64,000 nt of DNA, taken from Devosia sp. Lineage in GTDB: Bacteria > Pseudomonadota > Alphaproteobacteria > Rhizobiales > Devosiaceae. The position numbers and the translations under genes were made by a program. Numbering within the stretch: the first letter of the stretch is position 1; each line of letters begins with the position of its first letter. The DNA is taken from the NCBI RefSeq assembly GCF_024707125.1, contig NZ_JANQAH010000013.1, positions 125,104 to 189,103 on the forward strand, written 5' to 3'. The notes beneath the pieces were generated by a model that saw nothing but the letters and a program-made list of their open reading frames with translations, ran no database searches and was not told the DNA's origin. Of the stretch, positions 57,498 through 64,000 are shown one piece after another.

Positions 57498-58433
57498 ATG
57501 CTCGACATTATCTTCGTCATCCTGCCCATTTTCGCCCTCATGGGCCTGGGCTATGTCGCCGTGCTCAAGCGGCTCTATCCGGCCGAAGGCGTCAAAAGCC
57601 TCATCGCTTTCGTGAACAATTTCGCGACGCCCTGCCTCCTCTTCTACTCTATTTCGACGAGTGATTTCAGGTCGGCCTTCAATCTGTCGATCATCGGCCC
57701 CTTCTACCTGGGCGCCTTCGTCTGTTTCGCCGTGGGCATTTTCATTGCGCGCCGCGGCTTCGGCAATCGCCCGGGCGAAAGCGTCGCCGCCGGCTTTTCC
57801 GGCACTTTTACCAATACCGTGCTTGTGGGCCTGCCCATCCTCACCCGTGCCTATGGCGATGGCGCCCTCCCGGTCACCCTCTCCATCATCGGCCTCCATG
57901 GCGCCATCCTGCTCACTGTCGGCATGGTCACCATGGAACTGGTCAAGCGCGACGGCCAGCCGCTGGGCAAGACTCTCGTCGTCGCCTTCCGCCGCGTCGT
58001 TTCCAATCCGCTGATCTGGGGCATCGCCGCAGGCATCATCGGCTCACTGCTCGAAATCCAGCTGATCGAACCGGCCGAAGCCTTCTTCGTCATGATGAGC
58101 CAGGCCGTCGTCCCCGCCGCCCTTTTCGGCATCGGCGGCGCCCTGGTCGAATTCAAGCTCTCGGAAAACTGGAAGCAGGCGCTCGTCGCCTCCCTCATAA
58201 AACTGATCCTGCACCCCGCCATCGCCTATGTGCTGATGGTCTGGGTCCTGCACGTCCCACTCGAAATCGCCCGCTACGGCATTTTGCTCTCGGCCATGCC
58301 GGCGGGCGTCAATATCTATGTTTTCGCGACGTACTACGATCGCGGGGTGAGCGTCGCGACAAACACCATCCTCATCGCCACGGTGCTCTCAGCCGTGACG
58401 ATTTCGGGATGGCTGTATATCTTGAGTTTGTAG
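57498..58433 (+). CDS. AEC-family (auxin efflux carrier-type) transporter
   Basis: A 311-residue permease with about ten helices. N-terminal MLDIIFVILPIFALMGLGYV, LIAFVNNFATPCLLFYSIS, GFSGTFTNTVLVGLPI and the C-terminal AMPAGVNIYVFATYYD are typical of the AEC family, which in bacteria often moves malonate or malate. Substrate unknown. Confidence 0.92.
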   Translation: MLDIIFVILPIFALMGLGYVAVLKRLYPAEGVKSLIAFVNNFATPCLLFYSISTSDFRSAFNLSIIGPFYLGAFVCFAVGIFIARRGFGNRPGESVAAGFSGTFTNTVLVGLPILTRAYGDGALPVTLSIIGLHGAILLTVGMVTMELVKRDGQPLGKTLVVAFRRVVSNPLIWGIAAGIIGSLLEIQLIEPAEAFFVMMSQAVVPAALFGIGGALVEFKLSENWKQALVASLIKLILHPAIAYVLMVWVLHVPLEIARYGILLSAMPAGVNIYVFATYYDRGVSVATNTILIATVLSAVTISGWLYILSL

Positions 58434-58471
58434 CACCGGGGCGCTCACCCCGAACCCACCAAAAACACGGC

Positions 58472-58538
58472 GTCATTCCCGCGAAAGCGGGAATCTCTGT
58501 TTCCGTGCGTTGAGATTCCCGCTTTCGCGGGAATGACG
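58472..58538. repeat. Palindromic intergenic repeat, family E
   Basis: Full element 38 bases after the AEC gene. Confidence 0.92.
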
Positions 58539-58573
58539 CGGCGGCAGGGACCGGCACTTATCCCAACCCCGGT

Positions 58574-58613
58574 TGTCACCCCCGGCGAAGGCCGGGGCCC
58601 ATCTTGAGATATC
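58574..58613. repeat. Half-copy of palindromic repeat family D
   Basis: Left arm and spacer only (TGTCACCCCCGGCGAAGGCC to GAGATATC), beside the family E element. Confidence 0.8.
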
Positions 58614-58637
58614 AGGTACATGCAGTGGGAGTGGAGG

Positions 58638-59807
58638 TTACGAAACCTTCAGCGCCGTCTCGGCCAGCCGCACCCAATAGCTCGTCCCCACCGGAATAGC
58701 CTCGTCATTGAAATCATACGTATCCGTATGCAGCTCCGACGAATCCCCATTGCCGATGAAGATGTAGGCCCCCGGCCGCTCATTGAGCATGAAGGAGAAA
58801 TCCTCCCCACCCATGGACGGCGGTGTATTCCGGTCCACCCGCTCTGCGCCCGCAACTTCGGTGGCGACATCCGCCGCAAAATCCGCTTCCCGTGCCGAGT
58901 TGACCGTCACCGGATAACCCCGCGCATAGCGGATCACCGCGCTCGCGCCAAAACTCTGCGCAAACTGCGGCACGATCTCCCCGAGCCGCGCCTCGATAAA
59001 ATCCTGCACACCGCCATCAAGCGTGCGCACCGTGCCGGTAATCTTCGCTGTCTGCGAAATCACATTGTCGGCTTCACCCGCCTCGATCATCGTCACGCTC
59101 AGCACCGCCGATTCCAGCGGATCGAGGTTGCGCGAGACGATCGTCTGCAGCGCCGTCACCATCTGCGCGGCGACGATGATCGGGTCGACCGTCTGCTGCG
59201 GCCGCGCCGCGTGCCCACCCTGGCCGGTAATGGTGATGTAGAACCGATCCGTCGCAGCCATGATCCCACCATGGCGAATGCCGAAATGCCCCACTGGCAT
59301 GCCCGGCCAATTGTGCATCCCGTAAAATTCGGAAATGTCGAATTTTTCGATGAGGCCGTCGTCAAGCATCACCTTGCCGCCGCCGCCACCCTCTTCGGCC
59401 GGCTGGAAGATCAGCGCAATGCGCCCATCAAAATTCCGCGTCTCGGCCAGATATTTTGCCGCACCCAGCAGCATCGCCGTATGCCCGTCGTGCCCACAGG
59501 CATGCATCTTGCCCTGATTGGTCGAGGCATAGGCGGCCCCGGTCTTCTCCGTCACCGTCAGCGCATCCATATCGGCGCGCAGGCCAATGGTCTTGCCGCT
59601 GGTATTGGTCCGCCCATTGATGATGCCGACAACGCCCGTGCGCCCGAGCCCGGTCACCACCTCATCGACGCCAAACGCCTTGAGCTTTTCCGCCACGATC
59701 CCGGCCGTCCGATGCACCTCGAACAGCACTTCCGGATGCTGATGCAAATCCCGTCGCCAGGCGGTGATTTCATCATGAAATTCGGCAATGCGGTTGAGGA
59801 TAGGCAT
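58638..59807 (-). CDS. M20-family amidohydrolase (hippurate hydrolase-like)
   Basis: A 389-residue metallo-amidohydrolase: WRRDLHQHPE at the N-terminus, GLRADMDALTV, metal ligands in HACGHDGHTAMLLGAAK and FQPAEEGGGGGKVM, GHAARPQQTVDPI dimer region and MGGEDFSFML near the end. The family hydrolyses N-acyl amino acids, such as hippurate. Start MPILNRIAEFHDEI; no strong ribosome site. Substrate unknown. Confidence 0.93.
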   Translation of the reverse strand: MPILNRIAEFHDEITAWRRDLHQHPEVLFEVHRTAGIVAEKLKAFGVDEVVTGLGRTGVVGIINGRTNTSGKTIGLRADMDALTVTEKTGAAYASTNQGKMHACGHDGHTAMLLGAAKYLAETRNFDGRIALIFQPAEEGGGGGKVMLDDGLIEKFDISEFYGMHNWPGMPVGHFGIRHGGIMAATDRFYITITGQGGHAARPQQTVDPIIVAAQMVTALQTIVSRNLDPLESAVLSVTMIEAGEADNVISQTAKITGTVRTLDGGVQDFIEARLGEIVPQFAQSFGASAVIRYARGYPVTVNSAREADFAADVATEVAGAERVDRNTPPSMGGEDFSFMLNERPGAYIFIGNGDSSELHTDTYDFNDEAIPVGTSYWVRLAETALKVS

Positions 59808-59929
59808 AACAAGTCCAAAGCAGATGGGGATGAGACAGTGTCTCTGCCCCAACGTGTGGCGTCAATGCTTGCACGCAGATTTTGGCCGGAGGGCCACCGG
59901 GTCATCTGTCCCCCAACCCCAAAGTTACC

Positions 59930-60003
59930 GTCATTGCCGGGCTTGTCCCGGCAATCCATCTCGCCTCTGCATGGACTACCGGGACAAGCCCGGTAGTGAC
60001 GAC
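59930..60003. repeat. Palindromic intergenic repeat, family C copy 3
   Basis: GTCATTGCCGGGCTTGTCCC opens and a GGGACAAGCCCGGTAGTGAC arm closes. Compared with copies 1 and 2 the outer bases of the arms are exchanged (GTCATTGCCGG versus GTCACCACCGG). Confidence 0.88.
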
Positions 60004-60122
60004 GGATTGGAGTTCAGGCACCCCTTTCTAACATTCCCCTCGCGACCGAACCGAAATTCCCCTCCCGTGCCTTGCCCGTCCCGGCTCAACCTGCCATTGA
60101 ACCCCCAAATTCGGAGCCGCCC

Positions 60123-60881
60123 ATGAAAATCCTCGTCGCCGTCAAGCGCGTCGTCGACCACAATGTCCGCATCCGCGTCCGTCCCGATGGAACTGGCGTA
60201 GAGACCACTGGCGTACGCATGTCGATGAATCCCTTCTGCAAGCACGCGGTGGAAGCCGCCGTGCAACTGGCCGAAAAGGGCCAGGCGAGCGAAGTGGTCA
60301 TCGTCTCCGTCGGCCCCAAGCAGAGCAACGACGTCATTCTTACGGCCCTCGCTATGGGTGCCCATCGCGGCATTCTCGTCGAAACCGATGCGGCCCTCGA
60401 AACCCTCACCATCGCCAAGCTTCTGGCAAAGGTGGCCGACGAAGAACAACCCGACCTGATCCTCTTGGGCAAGCAGGCCGTCGACGACGATTCCAACCAT
60501 GTCGGCCAGATGCTCGCTGCCCTCACCAACCGCCCGCAAGCCACCTTCGCCTCGGAAATCGTGGTGAAAGGCTCCGAACTGGAAGTCACCCGCGAAGTCG
60601 ATTACGGCCGCGAGACGATTGCGGTTCCGCTCCCCGCCGTCGTCACCGCCGACCTCCGCCTCAATACCCCGCGCAACGCTGCGCTCCCCATGGTGATGAA
60701 GGCGCGCTCGAAGCCGCTCGCCGTGCGCCCGGCCGACACCTTCGGCGTCGACCTCACTCCGCGCCTCACGATCGAAAAGATATCCCCGCCCGCTGAACGT
60801 GTCCCCGGCAAGACCGTCGGCTCGGTTGCCGACCTCGCCAGCGCCATCGCCTCCGAAGTCAACGAGATGGAGGCGCTCTGA
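60123..60881 (+). CDS. etfB: Electron transfer flavoprotein beta subunit
   Basis: Carries electrons from acyl-CoA and other dehydrogenases to ETF-ubiquinone oxidoreductase. A 252-residue protein starting MKILVAVKRVVDHNVRIRVR, with GGAG before the ATG, the AMP-binding region LLGKQAVDDDSNHVGQM and DYGRETIAVPLPAVVTADLRLN. One-base overlap with etfA. Confidence 0.98.
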   Translation: MKILVAVKRVVDHNVRIRVRPDGTGVETTGVRMSMNPFCKHAVEAAVQLAEKGQASEVVIVSVGPKQSNDVILTALAMGAHRGILVETDAALETLTIAKLLAKVADEEQPDLILLGKQAVDDDSNHVGQMLAALTNRPQATFASEIVVKGSELEVTREVDYGRETIAVPLPAVVTADLRLNTPRNAALPMVMKARSKPLAVRPADTFGVDLTPRLTIEKISPPAERVPGKTVGSVADLASAIASEVNEMEAL

Positions 60882-61816
60882 TGTCGGTTCTCCTGCTTGC
60901 CGATCACGACAAGGGCGAACTCTCGCCCGCCACCGCCCGCTTGGTCGCGGCCGCGAACCAACTCGGTCCCGTTGACGTCCTGGTCGTCGCCGAAAACCCC
61001 GGCAACATCGCTGCATCAGCCGCTCAAATCGCCGGTGTTCGGATAGTCCAAGTGGTGAAGGCGGCCGAAACCGCCGAATCCATCACCAATTCCCTCGAAA
61101 GCCTCGCTCAACGCTACCAGTCTGTTAGCGCGAGTGCCTCGTCGGTAGGCAAGGACGTTATCCCACGCCTCGCCGCAAAGCTCGATATCCAGCCGGTCAC
61201 CGACATCGTCGCAATTGAAGGTGCCAACCGCTTTACCCGCCCGATTTACGCCGGTAACGCGCTCGAAACCGTCACCGACCCGCAGCCAAAGCACCTCCTG
61301 ACCTTCCGCGCCTCGGCTTTCCGCCCAGCCGCCTCGGGCAATGCCGCGCCGGTCGAAAACCTAGACCTTTCAGTCACTTCCGCCGCCCGCTTCCTCGCTG
61401 CCCACCGTACCGAAAGCGACACGCCCGATCTCGCGACAGCCCAGATCGTCATCGGCGGCGGCGTCTCCGTCGCCTCCGCCGAAGGTTTTCAACTGATTGA
61501 AAAACTTGGCAAAACCCTCGGTGCCGCCGTCGGCGCCACCCGCGCCGCGGTCGACGCTGGCTACGCCCCCAACGATTGGCAGATCGGCCAAACCGGCAAG
61601 ATCATCGCTCCCGACCTCTACATCGCCATCGGCATCTCCGGCGCGCTGCAGCACCTTGCCGGCATCCAGGGCGCCAAGAAGATTTTCGCCATCAATACCG
61701 ATCCAGAAGCACCCCTGGTGAAAATCGCCGACGTGGCGCTGATTGGCGATCTCTTTGAAATCGTTCCGCAATTGATCGCTGAACTGGAAAAGTCGGGCAT
61801 CCGAAAACCCCAGTAG
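60881..61816 (+). CDS. etfA: Electron transfer flavoprotein alpha subunit
   Basis: FAD-binding partner of EtfB. A 311-residue protein: N-terminal SVLLLADHDKGELSPATARL and the C-terminal FAD domain (GGGVSVASAEGFQLIEKL, GQTGKIIAPDLYIAIGISGA, INTDPEAPLVKIADVALIGD). Translationally coupled to etfB. Confidence 0.98.
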   Translation: MSVLLLADHDKGELSPATARLVAAANQLGPVDVLVVAENPGNIAASAAQIAGVRIVQVVKAAETAESITNSLESLAQRYQSVSASASSVGKDVIPRLAAKLDIQPVTDIVAIEGANRFTRPIYAGNALETVTDPQPKHLLTFRASAFRPAASGNAAPVENLDLSVTSAARFLAAHRTESDTPDLATAQIVIGGGVSVASAEGFQLIEKLGKTLGAAVGATRAAVDAGYAPNDWQIGQTGKIIAPDLYIAIGISGALQHLAGIQGAKKIFAINTDPEAPLVKIADVALIGDLFEIVPQLIAELEKSGIRKPQ

Positions 61817-61935
61817 AAACCTCATGGTGAGCTTGTCGAACCACGAGGTTTCGTGTCGCCGACAAGGTCCCAAAAGATTGCAAAAATCCCCCAGCCGCCT
61901 ATAAAGACGGCGCCTTCTCACCGGACTTCCGAAAA

Positions 61936-63119
61936 ATGTTCGAAAACCTCTCAAAGGCTCCTGGCGACAAGATTCTTGCGCTCATGGGCGAATACGCTGC
62001 TGACCAGCGTTCCACCAAGATCGACCTCGGCGTCGGCGTCTACAAAGACGAAAAGGGCGTGACCCCGGTCATGACCTCGGTGCGCAAAGCCGAAGAGAAG
62101 ATCCTTTCGAACGAAAAAACAAAGACTTACCTCGGCATCGCCGGCAACAAGGGCTTTGGCACCTCGGTGCTCGACCTCGTCCTCGCCGGTAGCGTTGACC
62201 TCTCCCGTGTCCGCATTGCGCAGGCGCCGGGCGGCACAGGCTCGCTCTGGGTGCTGATGCAGCTCATCAACCGTGCCCGCCCCGGCGCCACGGTTTATGT
62301 GTCGGACCCGACCTGGGCCAACCACAACCCGATCGCCATCAATTCCGGCCTCAAGGTCGCGACTTACCCCTATTTCGATACGGAAACGCGCGGCGTCAAA
62401 TTCGCCGAAATGCTGGCAACGCTTGATAAATTGGGCGCTGGCGATGTCGTGCTGCTGCACGGCTGCTGCCACAACCCGACCGGCGCGAACCTTTCCAACG
62501 ACCAGTGGGACCAGGTTGCCGCAAGCCTCCTGCGCACCGGCGCGCTGCCCTTCGTCGACCTCGCCTATCTAGGCTTCGGCGATGGCATCGAAGCCGACGC
62601 CTATGGCACCCGCAAAATTCTATCCACGGTGCCCGAAGCTCTGGTAGCATTCTCCGGCTCGAAGAATTTCGGGCTCTATCGCGAACGTGTCGGCGCCGCC
62701 ATTCTCATCGCCCGCGATGAAAAAGAAGCAGATATTACAAATTCGCAGCTGCTGAACATCATCCGCGGCGCCTATTCCCAGCCCCCGATCACGGTGCCGA
62801 GATCATCCGCACCATCCTCGAGGACAAGGCTCTGCGCGCTGAGTGGGAAGAAGAACTGGCGCTCATGCGTAACCGCATGATTTCATTGCGGAAAAAGCTC
62901 GCAGATGCGATCCGCGAACGCTCCAATTCCACCGATTTCGACTTCGTCGCAGACCATCGCGGCATGTTCTCGCTGCTCGGCCTCAGCAACGACGCCGTCG
63001 AACATCTTAAAGCCGAAAACGGGGTCTATATGACCGGGGATAGCCGCATCAACGTTGCCGGCATTCCGGAAGATCGCGTGGGAGACCTCGCGGCCGCTTT
63101 CCTCGGGGCATCCCGATAA
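61936..63119 (+). pseudogene. Aromatic/aspartate aminotransferase, one-base frameshift
   Basis: A class I PLP aminotransferase of the TyrB/AspC type. The first 282 residues read in one frame (MFENLSKAPGDKILALMGEY, LHGCCHNPTGANLS, PLP lysine in AFSGSKNFGLYRERVG, IIRGAYSQPP). After a run of five C (62782-62786) the homologous sequence continues in the next frame (DHGAEIIRTILEDKALRAEWE, LALMRNRMISLRKKLAD, VYMTGDSRINVAGI). One additional C restores a 394-residue protein of normal length. Together with the similar homopolymer change in sua5, this suggests sequence error. Confidence 0.87.
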
Positions 63120-63242
63120 TTGGGTGGGGACCGGAAAACAGCATTGGTTTTCAAGTCCCTGCACTTGTCTTCGCTTGCGGCACGCTGCCGCCATGCTACA
63201 CCTTGGCCAAAGGCCACTTGGCAGAGATTTTAGGAGGGAACG

Positions 63243-63896
63243 ATGAAGTTCTTCGTCGATACTGCAGATACCGCCGCCATCAAGGAACTCTATGAAACCG
63301 GTCTCCTCGACGGCGTCACCACCAACCCGTCGCTGATCGCCAAGTCCGGCCGCGACTTCAAGGAAGTCATTGCCGAAATCTGCGCCATCGTTCCCGGCCC
63401 GGTTTCCGCTGAAGTTGCCAGCCTCGAATTCGACGGCATGGTTGCCGAAGGCGAGCACCTCGCCAAGATCGCGTCCAACGTCGTCATCAAGCTGCCGCTC
63501 ACCCTTAACGGCCTGAAGGCAACCAAGTATTTCAAGGACAAGGGCGTCAAGACCAACGTCACGCTCTGCTTCTCGGCCAACCAGGCCCTGCTCGCTGCCA
63601 AGGCCGGCGCGACCTATATCTCGCCCTTCCTCGGCCGCCTGGATGACATCAACCTCGATGGCGTACAGCTGATCGAAGACATCCGCACGATCTACGACAA
63701 CTACCAGTTCGAGACCCAGATCCTGGCCGCCTCGATCCGCTCGCCCAACCACGTGACCCAGGTGGCCCTTGCCGGCGCCGACGTCGCCACCATCCCGCCC
63801 GACGTGATCAAGAAGCTTGCGAACCACCCGCTGACCAATGCGGGTATCGAGGGCTTCCTCAAGGACTGGAAGGCCACGGGCCAGTCGATCCTCTAG
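63243..63896 (+). CDS. tal: Transaldolase / fructose-6-phosphate aldolase-like
   Basis: A 217-residue short-form transaldolase of the TalC/Fsa class. The Schiff-base lysine is K83 in SNVVIKLPLTLNGLKA; N-terminal MKFFVDTADTAAIKEL and GVTTNPSLIAKSG, and C-terminal PPDVIKKLANHPLTNAGIEGFLKDW, are typical. AGGAGG lies seven bases before the ATG. Transaldolase and F6P-aldolase activity cannot be told apart from sequence at this level. Confidence 0.95.
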   Translation: MKFFVDTADTAAIKELYETGLLDGVTTNPSLIAKSGRDFKEVIAEICAIVPGPVSAEVASLEFDGMVAEGEHLAKIASNVVIKLPLTLNGLKATKYFKDKGVKTNVTLCFSANQALLAAKAGATYISPFLGRLDDINLDGVQLIEDIRTIYDNYQFETQILAASIRSPNHVTQVALAGADVATIPPDVIKKLANHPLTNAGIEGFLKDWKATGQSIL

Positions 63897-64000
63897 GGAT
63901 CGTCGCAATCCATTGATTGGCTTCGGATAATTTTCGAAGCCATGCCTTTGAAGGCCTCGCCCTCGTAAAGCGCCTGGGTGAGGTCTTTCTCTTTTCGAGA
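63893..64000 (-). CDS. Possible 3' end of a gene leaving the window
   Basis: A minus-strand frame is open from the window edge to a stop at 63893-63895, encoding 35 residues (ends ASKIIRSQSMDCDDP). The composition is plausible for a charged C-terminus, but the piece is too short to recognise. A GGCTTCG/CGAAGCC hairpin (63919-63941) lies within it and could instead be part of the transaldolase 3' region. Confidence 0.25.
   Translation of the reverse strand, partial: SRKEKDLTQALYEGEAFKGMASKIIRSQSMDCDDP

Noticed and set aside
39940..58538. Possibility that the recurrent GCGAAAGCGG sequences are CRISPR repeats
   Set aside because: They are single dispersed elements with paired inverted arms, not direct repeats separated by unique spacers; no cas gene is present.

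Overview
This 64-kb window is ordinary chromosomal DNA from a GC-rich alphaproteobacterium. The gene set (hemA-type ALA synthase, TctCBA, TctDE-like regulators, dnaX-ybaB-recR beside the SRP RNA, a degP/response regulator/kinase cluster, FNR/FixK- and EcfG-like sites) and the many GTCA...TGAC palindromic intergenic repeats suggest Hyphomicrobiales, possibly Devosiaceae. The genus is an inference from gene content, not a search result. I see no prophage, insertion sequence, CRISPR array or tRNA. Coding is dense on both strands.

Layout. 1-2.3 kb: 3' part of a PQQ glucose dehydrogenase. 2.4-4.3 kb: an ArsR-led minus-strand operon (ArsR, small membrane protein, two DUF1801 proteins, SRPBCC protein) with a palindromic operator. 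4.4-6.3 kb: GAF-GGDEF-EAL protein. 6.4-9.4 kb: tripartite tricarboxylate transporter tctCBA. 9.7-12.1 kb: small protein, GNAT acetyltransferase, a candidate small RNA, and hemA with an FNR/FixK box. 12.4-15.9 kb: alpha/beta hydrolase, then a two-gene unit of a condensation-fold acyltransferase-like protein and a DUF4037 protein. 16-19.5 kb: OmpA-like lipoprotein, two small proteins, a CSS-EAL phosphodiesterase, a PRC-barrel protein. 19.8-22.9 kb: hybrid histidine kinase, mscL, and a FixJ-like regulator lacking the phospho-acceptor Asp. 23-27 kb: recR, ybaB, dnaX, SRP RNA, DUF817 protein. 27-33.8 kb: LOG protein, envelope-stress-type kinase/regulator pair with DegP protease, RmuC. 33.9-36.1 kb: def-fmt-truA. 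36.1-39.8 kb: two related membrane proteins with dapE, a DUF805 protein and dapD. 40-43.5 kb: a histidine kinase fused to a periplasmic solute-binding protein, its OmpR-type regulator and a tiny membrane protein. 43.7-50.5 kb: uxaC, APH(6)-like kinase, CAP lipoprotein, tlyA, SCO protein, xseB, HDAC-like deacetylase, sua5 (frameshifted). 50.6-54 kb: GIY-YIG protein, small membrane protein, CbpA-like J-protein, pdxH, DUF1499 protein. 54-60 kb: glpK, glpD, AEC transporter, M20 amidohydrolase. 60-64 kb: etfBA, aromatic aminotransferase (frameshifted) and transaldolase.

Functional themes are carbon acquisition and central metabolism (sugar oxidation at the membrane, tricarboxylates, glycerol, hexuronates, electron-transfer flavoprotein), lysine/peptidoglycan precursor synthesis, envelope stress and turgor protection, and several signalling systems. 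The best candidates for unusual biology are the kinase/solute-binding-protein fusion, the acyltransferase-like/DUF4037 pair, an unassigned small RNA upstream of the GNAT gene, and about twenty palindromic repeats in several families, four of which share the same GTCA...TGAC ends. The two broken genes each differ from an intact frame by one base in a homopolymer run, which points to sequence error rather than decay.
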